Source: Tribonema minus
Lineage: Eukaryota > Sar > Xanthophyceae > Tribonematales > Tribonemataceae
DNA: 64,000 nt
Assembly: GCA_017506865.1 (NCBI GenBank)
Contig: JAFCMP010000446.1
Coordinates: 248,001 to 312,000, forward strand
Direction of reading: 5' to 3'
The notes under the pieces: generated by a model
What the model saw: the letters and a program-made list of their open reading frames with translations, nothing else
Databases searched by the model: none
Told to the model about the DNA's origin: nothing
Program-made: the position numbers and the translations under genes
Part shown: positions 11,401 to 22,800 of the stretch, in pieces
Layout: the number at the start of each line of letters is the position of its first letter
How positions within the stretch are numbered: position 1 is the stretch's first letter

Positions 11401-14400
11401 GACCAGCCCACGCTGAGCCAGCTGCATGCCGCATGAATGCCAAGTCTTGATGCATCACCTACACCGCAACTGCCATTGCTCAACCTGTGACGCCTCCGCA
11501 ATCACGGCCTTTCGCATGCTAGTCAGCAGACACGCACATGGCTTGACCTTTACCTACTTCAAGAACTACTCCAACCAACTTTAGGGAGTGACGCACCTCT
11601 GAAACCTCCGCGAACACGGCCTCCTGCCCCGCGCTCGGCGGAAACACCCTGTCAAACGCGAAAGTGTCCGTCTTGACCACCGCGCCGCTGCCGCCGTCGC
11701 CGCCGCGCTGCGCGTCGCGCTTCACGATGACGCAGCTGACGCCGTCGCCGCGAGCGCTGATGGCGGGGGCCGCGCCTGCGGGGGCCTGGTCGTCGGGCAG
11801 GAATGGGCGCACACGCGCGTACACTCGCACGTTGCCACGCAGCTGCAGTGCGACGGCAGCAGCGGTAGGGTTGACGTGGTGGGGTCAGGGTTAGGGCGGA
11901 ACACATGCGGGGGATTGGTCGTCGGGCAGAAATGGGCGCACACGTGCGTACACTCGCACATTCCCGTGCAGCTGCCAGGGGCGAATGAGGGTGAGGGTTG
12001 AAGTGGTTGGGTTAGGGCAGCGCACATGCGGGGTATGTCATAGCACGCGGCCTTGCAGTTGCAGGAAGCGGCATTGGGGTTTGAGGCAGCAAGTCAGGGT
12101 TAAGGTGAGAGCGGTGCAAAGTTAAGGTTGGGATGTGAGTGTGTAGATCAGCGGATGAGGCTTATCGTCAAAAATCTGCATAGTCAGGGCTTGGGTGAGA
12201 GCTGCGCGCGCTGCCGGGAAAAAAGCAGGGCTAGTGCTGCGTAGATGGGGTTAGGGGTAGTACAGCGCATATGGAGGGGGAGAGGAGTCACGGTTCGCCA
12301 CTGTTGTAGGCGTACAGGCGATGCTTGGCGAGGACTGTATGTCGTCAGGCTCGTGGATGTTTAGCGCGCTGCACAGCTGCGGGGGAGCGCATAGGTGGCG
12401 AGTGCGAGAGATTGCGATTTAGCACATGCATACGCTTGATGATGCTCGGCGAGTTCGCCGCCGTGCACGCTGCCGCTGCCGGCTGCGCGTCTGTTTCCAG
12501 AAGTACAAAAGCGCTGGATGCCGCATGCTCTGTGAAATGTGACACCAACGCTACAACGCGCGCGCTTCCCTTTGAAAGCATTGGGCGATTGTGCCTGAGA
12601 AACAAAGGGTCATCGACGAAGCTGATACTTCAATTTGAGGTTTGTACGACGCGCATCACACCAGGCGCTTGACCACAGCAGCGCTCCGCTCACCTTCTGC
12701 ACCAGGTTGCACAGCTTCCACCGGTGCACCTTGCAATCGCGCACTTGTGAGGTGCTACTTCAACTTGAGATTAGTAAGAGGGCAAGATAATTTCTACAAC
12801 AGCTTCTACTGCTTCAACTTGAGGTTAGCAAAACGTCACACTATCAGTCACACCAGGCGCTCAGCTCACCTCCTGCACCAGGTTGTGCAGCTTTCGCCGC
12901 TGCACCTCGCCATCGCGCACTTTTCCGTCCAACTCCGCGACAGCGGCCTCTAGGCGCTGGCGTTCGCTCAACCTGTCCGCCTCTAGCGCGGCCAGGCGCA
13001 CGCGGGCGATGTCCAAGTCGCCCTGCGCGCCGTAAGGGATAGGGGTGTGGGGTTGGGTTTAGGGTTAGCGCAAAGAAGTAGGGTTAGGGGCAGGGATGCC
13101 GAACGAAAGCTCTGCAGGGTCATGTGGCATCAACAACAACCCTAACAACAACATGAATAATGTCCAAGTCGCCCTGCGGCGCTGTGAGGAGTAGGAGTGT
13201 GGGGTTAGGTTTAGGGTCAGCTGGGAGCAGTGGGGATGGGATCAGGGTGACAACACGAGGGCAGGCTGCCAGACAATGGCTCAGCGGGGGCCAAGTGGCA
13301 TCAACAACAACGCTAATAATGTTTATGTCGCCCTGTGCGCTGAGAGGACGACACAACAAGGGCTAGGGTTGGGGTCAGGATGATCTAGTGGGGGTCATGC
13401 GGATAGTGCAGGGGCACTGACACCAGCGCTCAACCACTTCGGCTCACCTGCGCCCGCGTGAGCTCCTGCAGGTGCTCCTGCATGACAAAAGACGTCGCCG
13501 CCTGCACTGCCTCATCTCTAGCCCTAATCCTAGCCCCAACCCTAACCCTAGCTCAGCGCTCAACAGCGCTCAACCCCTCCTCCCTCACCTGCGCCCGCGT
13601 GAGCTCCTGCAAGCGCTCCTGCGTCACGGACGACGTCACCGACTGCAATGCCTCCTGTTCAACCCTAGCCCTAACCCTAACCTCAACACTAACCCTACGT
13701 ACAGCGCTCAACCCCACCTCCCTCACCTGCGCGCGCGTGAGCTCCTGCAGGTGCTCCTGCGTAACCAACGACGTCGCCGACTGCATGCCTCATGTTTCAC
13801 CCTAGATTATAGGTTTAACTTGTAGGTTAGGGCCCTAACCCTAACCCTAACGCAGCGCTCAACAGCGCTCAAGCACACGGCTCACCTGCGCGCGCGTGAG
13901 TTCCTGCAGATGCTCCTGCGTAACAGATGACGTCGCCGACTGCATCGCCTCGCGCAGCGTGCGCGCCTCCGCCTCCAGTTCCGTGGAACGCTCCTCCGCG
14001 GCTCGGAGACTGGTCCTGAGAACCTTCTGGGCCTGTTCCGCGGCCGCGGCGGTTTCGGCAGCGATGCGCTCCGCCTCCGCGCGCTGCGTGCGGCCGCGTT
14101 CAGCTTCCAGCGCCTGTGCAACTTCCATGGCCATGAGCTGAGCCGTAGCTGCAAAACAAGGAGTTGGGCGGCGACGGTGATGATGATGAGTGCGAAGGTC
14201 GCCAGGGGCATGGACCTCAGCAGCGGTGAACATTGCAGCGGGGATGCTGGTCTTGCCAGGGGTATGGCTGGCGGTGTGGGTCACGCGGTGCCTTAGGTTT
14301 TGGGTTGGTACTCCTAAGCTGGCGCCACAGCAGACAAATACTGGAAGAAGAAGCCGTCAGCACGTGTTGCCGTAACTCAACCCTAACCCTAACCCAGCCA

Positions 14401-17400
14401 GTGCCCGCCTCCACAACGTCGTTGGCCATGAGCTGAGCCGTAGCTGCAGGATGAGAGGGCAGCAGAGGCGCAACTGATGAGCGTGCTTTGTTTGATGAAT
14501 AAAAACAAAAGCTCTGTTTTGCGTTGTTGCATGGGGTTTGTGGGGGAGTCAGGGTCAGGGTTGGGCCATGGGCGACCTCCTGGCGCACAGTTCTGTGCAC
14601 GCCGTGACTCATTCATACTCATTCACTCAGACTCACCAGCAATGCAAACACGCCGCATCAGCTCCTCGCGCGCTTTTATGGACCGCAATACCTCACTCAT
14701 TCACTCACACTCAGACTCACCGGCGAGCGCTAATGCTGCTCCTGCTCCTTGCGCAGCTCCGTCCAGACAGTGTGAGCAACTCGTGTACTCAGACTCACAC
14801 TCAGACTCACCCGCGGTACGCTCGCAACGCTGCAATATCCGCCAAGCTCCGGCCAGTGACAGCTCACTCACCCACTCGCACTCAGCCTCACCAACCTGTG
14901 CTCGCGCCGCCTCACGCAGCTACGGCGACTCACTCATGCACTCAGACTCGCACACTCAGACTCACCGGCTATGCGCTCACAGCACTGCTCCTCGCAAAGC
15001 TCCGGCCAATGAGAGCTCACTCACCAACTCGCAGTCGACCTCACCAACCTCTGCGCTCGCGCCGCCTCGCGCAGCTCCGCACATGCACAGCGACTCACTC
15101 ACTCAGTCACTCAGACTCCCACTCAGACTCACCCCCGGTGCGCTTTCAACGCTGCAACTCCTCGCGCAGCTCCGGCCAATAACAGGCTGACAACTAACTC
15201 ACCCACTCACGGTCAGTCACTCACTGGCTGCGCTCTCGCGCCGCCTCGCAACTCCGTCAAGACAGACGGCGTCACTCACACACTCAGACTCGCACTTGTA
15301 CTCGCCCGCGGTGCGCTGGCGCCGCTGCGACTCCTTGCGAGCTCCGGCCAATAACAACTCACTCACCCACTCGCACTCAACCTCACCGGCAGTGCGCTCG
15401 CGCCGCCTCGCGTAGCTCCGCACGCCCACAGCAACGACTCACTGACTCACTCAGACTCGCACTCAGACTCGCCCACGGTGCACGCGTGGGCTACAACTCC
15501 TCGCGAAGCTCCAGCCAATGACAGCTCACTCAACCACTCGCACTCAGCCTCACCGGCTGTGCACTTGCACCGCCTCGCGCAGCTACAGCGACTCACTCAT
15601 CCACTCAGACTCGCACTCAGGCTCACCCGCGGTACGCTCGCGCCGCTCCGACTCCTCGCGCAGCTCGGCGCGATGACAAGTTGTCAACTCACTCACCCAC
15701 TCGCTGCCAGTCACTTGCCGAGTATGCAGTCGCGCTGCCTCACGCAGCTCCGCACACGCACGTCGACTCACTCATGCACCCCGACTCGCACCCAGACTCA
15801 CCCGCGGTGCGCTCCCGCCGCTCCGACTCCTCGCGCAGCTCCGCGCGCGCCCTCAGCTCACGCTCCACCGCCAGCCCCTCGCTGGCGCTGTTGGCCGAGC
15901 GCTGTGCTTCCGCCAGCGCCGCGCGCGCCTCCGCGCTGTCGCCGCGGCAGCGCTCAAGCACCTCGCGCAGGCTGCTGAGCTCCGCCGCCTGCGCCGCCGC
16001 CGTCGCCTTGTGCGCGGCCATCGCCTCCACCAGCCTGGGGTGTGTGTGAGAGGGGGGGTTAGGGGTGTGTGAGGGGGTGTGTGAGGTTGTGTTGTTCAAG
16101 GGTGTGTGTGTGTGAAGGTGTGTGGGAGGGGGGGGAGATGGTGCGCTTACGGCAAAAAGCGTTTGTGCATCGACTGGCGCTGTCCCTGGCCGTAGTCTAT
16201 GAGGGAGCGCGGCATCATGCTTGTGGTGATTGCTGATGACGTGTGCAACGGGCAGGGATCGCAACATCTCTACTGCACCATGTGCGGGGAAGAGCACGTA
16301 CACGCAGAACAACATAGGCTGCGGCATAAACACACCAACTCTGCGCTTCAGAAAAATCATCATGCATCTTCTTCACGGCATCGAGACCCCTTGTCTGCTG
16401 CAGCGTCACCGACTGCCCCTGCCCACATCGCCCACCACCGACCACCACGGCGCAACTCGCATCCAGGTGACATGCCAGAAGCACCACAGCGCCTCCACAC
16501 CACCTCCAACTCTGCACTCCCACTGACGCGAGCATGCACACGCACCTGCTGCGCTCGCTCTCCGCCGCCGCGGCGCGCCCCTCCGCGGCTCGCGCCGCCT
16601 CCCGCAGCTCCGCCTCCCGCCTCTCCCCCGCGCGCGCGCCCTCCGCCAGGCTCGCCAGCATCCCCGCCACCTCCGCGTTGCGCGCATCCAGCGTCGTCCT
16701 GCTGCGCGCAGCATCCTCGCTAGCGCGCACCAGCTCGCCTTCTAGGCGCGCGCGCTCCGCCGCGCCGCTCGCCGCGTCGGCAGCGGCGCCGCACGCAGTG
16801 GCGCGCGCCTCCTCCGCCGCCGCCGCCGCGGTGCGCTCCGCGGCGGCGAGGGCCTTGGCGGCGGCGGCGGCATCCGCGTCGCGCGTCGCGAGGGCGGCAC
16901 GCGCGCGGTCGAGGTCGGCGCGCAGCGCCACGGCGGCGGCGCGCTGGTCCGCCGCGGAGGCTTCGTAGCGCGCGGTGAGTTCCTGGAGAGAGTGGTGTTT
17001 GAGGTGGTGAGAGGGGGCGGCGGTAGTGTTAGAGTGGGCGCGCGGGGCAGAGTGCAGTGTTGCAGTTCGGCAAGCGTTTGTGCGCGCACGATCGTGGCGG
17101 CTGTTATGGGGCATCGCAAGAGCTCATGGGGTCACCAGCCTGCCAGCGCTGCGCAGCGGTGCTGATGAAGCTCGGAGCACCGTAGGAGCATGGTGTATCT
17201 GAAGTACAACTGTAATCAATGAGGTCGTGGACATGTGTGCCTATGCAGTAACATGCCCAGAGGCGCCGTTGCGAGCTTTATTACCTTATCCATGCACTGC
17301 TTGGGGCGTTCGTGATGGTGCGGCAAAGCATTAATCCATGGCACGTCAGCATGCATGATCGATGTGAACATGAAGTTGCCCAGCATCACTGCCTTCTCCA

Positions 17401-19017
17401 AGCGCTGTTTCAGCAGTCATTGAGCAGCGTTGCGCTGCTGCATCAAAACGCCACACATGAGCCTGCGCAAACAACAGAATGAACATGAAGCTGCTCAGCA
17501 CACTCACCTGCTCTATGCACGCAGCCCAACAGCACCCTGAGCAAATGCGAGATAAACATGAAGCCGCCCAGCACACTTTTGCTCACCTGCTCCACGTGCG
17601 CGGCGCGCGCTGCAGACTCCCGCTCCGCCGCCAGCAGCTTCTGCTGCGTCGCCGCCAAATCCTCCGTGGCGCGCAGCGCAGCCGCCTCCGCCGCCATGGC
17701 CCTCGCCCTCGCCTCCACCGCCTGCTGCTGGTTGCTGCGCGCCTCCTCCCGCGCCGCCGCTGCCGCCGCCTCCGCCGCCGCCGCCGCGGCCGCCGCTGCC
17801 TCCGCATCGCGCCGCGCTGTCGCCGCCTTCGCCACCGCGGCGCCCGTTTGCGCGTCCTGCGTCGCCGCTTTCTTTGTCAGCTCGTCGCACTCGCCGCGCG
17901 CCTTGGCGTGCTCACGCATCTCGTGCGAGAGCTCCTCGCGGAGCACTGCCTCCGTGCGCTCGCAGCGCGCGACGAAGTCGGTGCGCTGGCGCATGAGCTC
18001 CGCAAGCGCGGCGCGCACGCGCTGCAGCGCCTCCGCCTGCTGCGCGTGGCGCGCCTTGTAGTCCCACTTGCTCACCGCCGCGCCGCCGCCGACGCCGCCC
18101 CTGTGCTCGCGCAGCAGCGCGTTCAGCTCCTCGTCGCTCGTGGTGAACGCTTCGCGCTTGTGCACCGCGACGCTCTGGATGGTCCACATCAGCTCGTCCT
18201 CAGTGAGCACCACGGGCGCCGCAGCGGCGGCGGCGCGCGGCGCCGCGGCGGGCGGCAGCGGTAGCGCCTGCAAGAGCGCGTCCGTGGTGCTTACGATGCT
18301 GCTGCTGCCGTCGTCATCGACGGAGCTGGCTGCAGAACTGGCGCACGCCTCCTGAACGTGGCTGCGGGCGTTGCGAGCGCCGGCGATGCCGAAACGCGCC
18401 GTCGTGCGCACCTTAGGGTGCGGCGACAGCAGCTTGCTGGCGCCGCTTATACCTGCGTTTCCGCGGGTCGCTAGCGCTGCAGGGGCCCCCCTGCCTGATC
18501 TGGAGCGAGGAGACCCTGGCTTCGTGCTGCCCGCCTTGGAGGCCTTGCCTGCGGCTAAGGACAGTGATGGTGGCCTGTTCGGGATTGCGGCAGCAGATTG
18601 GCCCGTGGGCAGTGCTCCTACGGAAAGGCCGCGCTTAGGCGCAGACCTGACCTTGCTGTTCTCGTCACTCTCGGCTTGCTTCGAAACGCTGGCCCCTCGG
18701 CTGCTAATGGTCGACAGCTGTCGGCGGCCACGACTCTCTGTTTTCAGGACCTTGGCGGTGACTGTGGTAATGTTGGCGCCAGACTCCTGCTTCGGTACTG
18801 CAGCTGGTGCAGGGTCACCGTTGACACTGCTGCTTCTACTGCTGCGGCCGCTTGCCCCCTGCTCAGTGGGTGTGCAGGGCTGTGTAGGCGCCAGTGCGAC
18901 CACTTCGGGTTTGAAGCCAAATCTAGACTTAGCGCCAGGCTTATTGGCGGCAGTGGGCCCCAGTATTGCCCTGCGCTCCATTGTCGGCTCTGCACCAGCA
19001 CATTCGTTTTCCGTCAT
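5460..19017 (-). CDS. Kinesin-14 (C-terminal motor), 1,237 aa, 12 exons
   Basis: Minus-end-directed kinesin, inferred from a C-terminal motor after a long coiled coil. Exons: 19017-17587, 16982-16546, 16034-15802, 14148-13886, 13022-12870, 11842-11597, 11108-11024, 10390-10257, 8500-8264, 7579-7479, 6434-6246, 5664-5460. Lengths sum to 3,714 nt (exactly 1,238 codons) and all phases match. Residues 1-290 are a basic Ser/Ala/Pro-rich tail, likely microtubule-binding. About 380-835 is an Ala/Glu/Arg coiled coil. The neck [20 protein letters not shown] (about 828-847) is typical of kinesin-14. Motor motifs are complete: P-loop GQTGSGKT (about 935), switch [10 protein letters not shown] (about 1065-1073), switch [10 protein letters not shown], and [13 protein letters not shown]. 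After the motor come CELGRAKRN and a short Ser-rich tail. The start is the first true ATG in the open frame. Introns are unusually rich in copies of the exon edges. Confidence 0.9.
6894..6917 (+). repeat. Interstitial telomere-type repeat (TTAGGG)
   Basis: Nearly four uninterrupted TTAGGG units lie inside a kinesin-14 intron. Confidence 0.9.
7250..7424. repeat. 89-bp tandem duplication in kinesin intron
   Basis: Two head-to-tail copies run from GCCACACTTGTCAAGCC to TGGTGGAGCGTGAA and differ at a few sites. They lie in the intron between exons 10 and 11. Each contains GCACTTGAAGTTTGGTGG, an instance of the recurrent intron motif. Confidence 0.85.
8620..9440 (-). repeat. Copies of kinesin exon-9 acceptor edge in intron
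   Basis: At least four degenerate copies of the 5' edge of exon 9, encoding [12 protein letters not shown] with its acceptor, lie at about 8627-8697, 8932-8995, 9157-9217 and 9385-9440. They are separated by TATGTGTATGAGC/GTGCGCAGGCGTA spacers. The functional copy at 8430-8500 is the one that joins in frame to the rest of the motor. A poly-G run follows at 9453-9472. Confidence 0.8.
10035..10256 (-). repeat. Copies of kinesin exon-8 donor edge
   Basis: Two degenerate copies of the segment TGTAGGCCCACCCCTGCTTC with its flanking CACCTGCTC donor lie at about 10050-10115 and 10150-10215, immediately downstream (coding sense) of exon 8. On the other side of the exon its acceptor edge (CAGACCCTGACGCAGCAGGT) is copied at about 10492-10530 and 10617-10655. 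Both edges of one exon are therefore duplicated outward. Confidence 0.75.
10767..10794 (-). repeat. Interstitial telomere-type repeat (CCCTAA)
   Basis: Between four and five CCCTAA units lie within the intron between kinesin exons 7 and 8, next to the exon 8 edge copies. Confidence 0.9.
13445..13885 (-). repeat. Three exon-edge copies with telomeric spacers, kinesin exon 4
   Basis: Copies at about 13447-13500, 13585-13655 and 13723-13795 match the last 75 bp of exon 4 (13886-13960, encoding [18 protein letters not shown]) including the CTCACCTG donor. The repeat period is about 138 bp. Spacers are CCCTAA-rich plus GCGCTCAACAGCGCTCAA. The heptad-like coding sense stays open in several copies, so alternative donor use is conceivable. 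Confidence 0.85.
13833..13851 (-). repeat. Interstitial telomere-type repeat (CCCTAA)
   Basis: Three CCCTAA units serve as the spacer directly next to the functional donor of kinesin exon 4. Confidence 0.8.
14600..15801 (-). repeat. 1.2-kb minisatellite of exon-3 donor edge, 13 or more copies
   Basis: About 13 degenerate copies, each about 80 bp, of the last part of kinesin exon 3 fill the intron. The copied segment encodes [14 protein letters not shown] and carries the GGTGAG donor. Copies alternate between two types: one with CTCACCCGCGGTGCGC and one with CTCACCGGCxGTGCGCTCGC. This gives a higher-order unit of about 165 bp. The intron-side part is built from ACTCACACTCAGACTCAC, which on the coding strand is an iterated GTGAGTCTGAGT donor-like word. 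The functional donor is at 15802/15801. Confidence 0.85.
17500..17586 (-). repeat. Copy of kinesin exon-1 donor edge
   Basis: AACATGAAGCTGCTCAGCAC followed by a CTCACCTGCTC donor is repeated about 75 bp away from the functional donor at 17587. A weaker third copy lies near 17365-17400. Confidence 0.65.
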
Positions 19018-19815
19018 TTGCGGGCCAAATGTTGCTGCTCGAGCAGGCGAAAGTCTGATGGCACAGGTAGGCGGGCGACTGCAGGTAGAGGACACGCTTC
19101 TGTTGTCTGGCTTGTATCAAGTCGTATGCGGCCGTGTAGACTGAAAAAATGGCGGTTGGCTTTGCTGAAAATGACCCCGCATAATTGAGTTGAAGTTTCC
19201 GCCCGGACAATGTTCAGCATAAGATTCATCTTGTGTTCTGTGCAGTGAGCTGAGCATGGAGTGAGTACATCACTGTGCTACATACGTGAACACGGAGTAG
19301 CACATGACATGAGTGTGTGTTTGAGGTGTGCTGCAAGCAAGCGCACAACACTTCATGGCGTGCTCGCGCCATGCTTGATCAGCAACATGCGTGTACATGA
19401 GATCCATTGACAAACATGAGCTGCACACAAACACCGTGACGCCAACCAAGAGCCCGGCTGGGCAGGAATACCATGCAGACGCGATGCATAATCATTGGTC
19501 CCAAAGCAGCCGGAAAGCAGCACTGCATGTGGCGACACCCCGTGACCCCTTGCTTAAACCCCACCGACCGACTCCCTATCGTCCGCACTTAAATCACATA
19601 CACGCGCGCACGTACGCGCCTCATGCATGGGTACAAGTTAAAATACAACCACCTTACCACCATCAGCGCGTGCGCTGATCGCGAGTCATCAGCAGCAGCA
19701 ATACTCATCGTCAGCAGTGCTCGATCATCAGTGGCGGCGGGGGTGGTTGTAGCAACTCCGGGCGCACCGTCAGGAAGGATCAGCGCCAGCACGCATTTTT
19801 GGCGCAGTGCTGCTG
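19018..19815. other. Kinesin 5' flank and PAS-ankyrin 3' flank
   Basis: No gene is recognised. The open frame of kinesin exon 1 extends upstream to 19095 without an ATG, so an upstream 5' UTR or exon is possible. The rest is the promoter side of the kinesin and the 3' region of the PAS-ankyrin gene. Confidence 0.5.
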
Positions 19816-22800
19816 TCAGCAGTGCGCGCTCGTCATGAGGTCCTCCGTGCTGGAGTCCCCGCGCACACGGCGCGCGGCGTCGCGCACCGCGTCCGCGCAC
19901 GCCGCCGCCCCCAGCATCTCCACCAGCGCCGCGGGCGTGAGACCCTCTGTGTTGGCGGCGGCGACGCTCGCGCCCGCGCGCAGCAGCGCGCGCGCTATCG
20001 GCGCGTGGTCGAGCTCCACCGCGTAGTGCAGCGGCGTGCTGCCCTGCTGGTCGGCGCAGCGCACGTCCGCGCCCAGCTCGAGCAGCGCTATCACCATGTC
20101 CGTGTAGCCCTCCTTGGCGGCGATGGCGAGCGGCGTGGCGGTTTCGTCGGCGTCTAGGTGCGCGACGATGTCGAGATCCGCGCCGCCCGCGACTAGGAGC
20201 GCGAGGCAGTCCATGGAGTTGGACATGACGGCCATGTGTAGCGCGCCAAAGCCGACCTCGGGGGGGATGAGGTTGGGGTCCGCGCCCAGCGCCAGCAGGA
20301 GGCTGTGCAGGGGGTAGGGATGTGTGTGCAGGGGATAGGGGGTGAAGTGCAGGTTAGACAACAGTTTAATGACCTGAAAACAGACTGTGTGAAAACAGAC
20401 TTGTGCAGTGCATACACGCAACACAAATTTTGTTGCTGAGCAAGCGCTAGGCCTCCGGCCGGCACCTGCTTCGCAATGACTGGTGCAATGCTGCGTCCAC
20501 CTGTCAGTCATCCAGCAACGGCCTGACGTTTAGTGTTTGGTGAGTGGGTGTAGTCACTATCTGCAGCCCTTGTAAATCTTGCAACTTGCCACCGGCGTTG
20601 AGCTCACCGGAGCCTCCCTCCCTTGCAGACATTTCATTGCGCTACTTTGCTGATACTGAAGTCGGTTGACCTTAACAACAAGTCTGGCATAAACACCTGT
20701 ACGGCACCCGCGCACTCTGTGACATGTGATCTTTGAATGCTTTTCATGAGCTGGCGTCAATAACCCACGCGCTGGGAAACAAAGCAATACCTTGCAAGGC
20801 GAGCCCTAGCAAATTGCAGTGTCTTAGGTGAACCCTCATTATTGAGGCATAGTCAACAAGAGCAACTGCCCCTGCAACTGCTGTCGTGAAGGGGGGCAAG
20901 TAGCCCACGCTTCATGTGCTGTGCTGCCTCGGCAGCTGACAACGCTCACCTACGATGAGGGGTGCGCATCTGCCCGCACATGCACTTTAAGTTGAAGTTT
21001 ACTAAATGAGTCACCACCAATCAACAAAAGGCACGCACGCACCTCATCCTGAAGGCGTTGTTCTGAGCCGCCGCCACCACCAGCGGGTACCGCAGCTCCG
21101 GCATGCTCCCGCCCTCGTTAGGCGCATTCACGTCATCACCGCTCAGCCCCAGCGACCGCATCAGGAACCGCCGCCGCCGTGTCGGCAGCCGCAGCGGCAG
21201 TGCCTCCCCCCGCGCCGCCGCGGCCGCCGCCGCCGCCGCGCCCGCCGCCGCCGCCGCCGCCAGCGCGTCTGCCTCCGCCTCCTTGCGCCGCGGCCGCGCC
21301 GCTGCCTTGCTGCGCTTTTTCTTGACGCGGATGTGCGCGCCATCGGGGAAGACACCGCCGCCGCCGTCGCCGCCGCCGCCGCCATCGCTGGAAGCGCCGC
21401 CCCCCTCCGAGCGGCTGCAAGCATCCACGCCCCACGGAACCAGGCTATCTGTCGAGGAGTCGGTGACGGCGCACGCGCGGCGCGCGCTGTGGTGGCGTCG
21501 CAGTGGCGCGTGCGCCTGCGGCGGCGGCAGCGGCAGCGACTCGGCCGACCACGCGCACACGCGCGGCAGCGGCGGCGGCGGCGCTGCGCACTGCCGCCGC
21601 TGCTGCAGCTCGTCGTCACGCGCCAGCGCGTCGCTCACGTCGCGCTCCATGATGAGCATGCCGCGCAGCGCGGGCCGCGGCGGCGCCGCCGCCGCTGCTG
21701 CCGCAGCGGCGGTGGGCAGCAGCGAGAAGAGGCCGAAGTAGGTCGCCTCTACGGCGATGACGCGGCCGCTGCTGCACGTGCGGCTGTACGTGTGACGCAG
21801 GTTGGGGGCGCCGGCGTTGCCGCCGGCGGCGCGCATGCTCTGGAACAGCGCGGCGCGCGCCTCGCTGACCTGGAGCGGGGAGTCGGTGTGCAGCGCGACG
21901 CGGACTGTCCGGTCAGAGCGCGAATGAGGGCAGGCGCGGCAGTCTTGTTTCGGATGCATAAGCGCACTGGTGCCAGCCAGGGGCATATGGAGCAGCTCCA
22001 AGAGTAGTGCCGTGGCCTCAATGCCAGGCGCACAGCCTGCCAGTTGCAGTCATGGAGTGAAGTGCGGTACATCATGTTGAAGTTCGTTGCTCACCTGCAC
22101 GATCTGCTCCTCCGCGATGAAGTCCGTGTCGCTCCTGCCGATCACGTCCTCCTCGGCCAGGCCCAGCTTCGCCGCCGTGCGCGGACTAATGGCCGTCACC
22201 GTGCCCACGGGCACGTCAACTTCAACAACATCCGGGTCTAAACTGACAGTGTAGAGGTAGTCGCAGTTCCGGCTGGCCAGCAGGGCGAGTAGCCCCTCCG
22301 CTGACTGCGCCGTCTCCACGCACGGCTCCGGCTGGCGCGACGCTCTCCGCTGCAGCGCTGTGCCATACATCTGTTCATACATACATACCGTGGGCAGTGC
22401 ACGTGTGGGAGCGACGTGAGATTGCGAGATACGCTTGAAGCGCAGCATAAAGACAAATCTTTGTATAGGTTGCTGAAGCTAGTTGTTTTTTACTGTTCAC
22501 ATTGTGCTTCCGGTGGGAATTGAACTCGCGTTCAAGGCCGTATCAGCCCCACAAGTGCGCAGCTTAAAGCACTCAGCTGCAATAGTTACTTATCATAGAC
22601 ACATGTGATGCAACAAAGCACAGAGAACAAACACAGCCATTGCCTTGCAGGACTCACGTGCAAACGTGGACTTGAAGCACGTGGACTTGAAGCGGAGTGT
22701 CACCTGCATCCAGCGCTCGGTGACGTCCCGCTCGACGCACATGATGCAGCGCTTGCGGCCGAACGCGTCGCAGCACTCCTGAGGCGCCAGCGTCGCGGAG

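Noticed and set aside
13445-13795. Exon-edge copies considered as true alternative cassette exons
   Set aside because: On the coding strand the copies have donors but I see no convincing acceptor directly before each. I therefore list them as repeats, with alternative donor use left open.
14600-15801. Array considered as a CRISPR-like repeat array
   Set aside because: The repeats are degenerate, derived from the adjacent kinesin exon edge, and lie in a eukaryotic intron without unique spacers.
17479-18264. Plus-strand frame of 261 codons opposite kinesin exon 1
   Set aside because: It is an Arg/Leu-rich antisense shadow of the Ala/Glu/Arg coiled-coil exon on the minus strand.
21904-21904. 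Acceptor at 21904 for PAS exon 5
   Set aside because: It has a better pyrimidine context but gives the wrong phase after exon 4; 21995 keeps the frame, so it was preferred with reservation.
21006-22007. Plus-strand frame of 333 codons opposite the PAS gene linker
   Set aside because: It is an Arg/Pro-rich shadow of the low-complexity linker; the minus-strand frame joins PAS and ankyrin exons in phase.
22500-22590. tRNA-like element on the minus strand (GAGTTCAATTCCC resembling a T-arm/B box)
   Set aside because: The T-stem has two mismatches, no matching 5' acceptor strand is present and the anticodon arm does not fold. It lies inside the PAS gene intron. At best it is a decayed tRNA-derived fragment.
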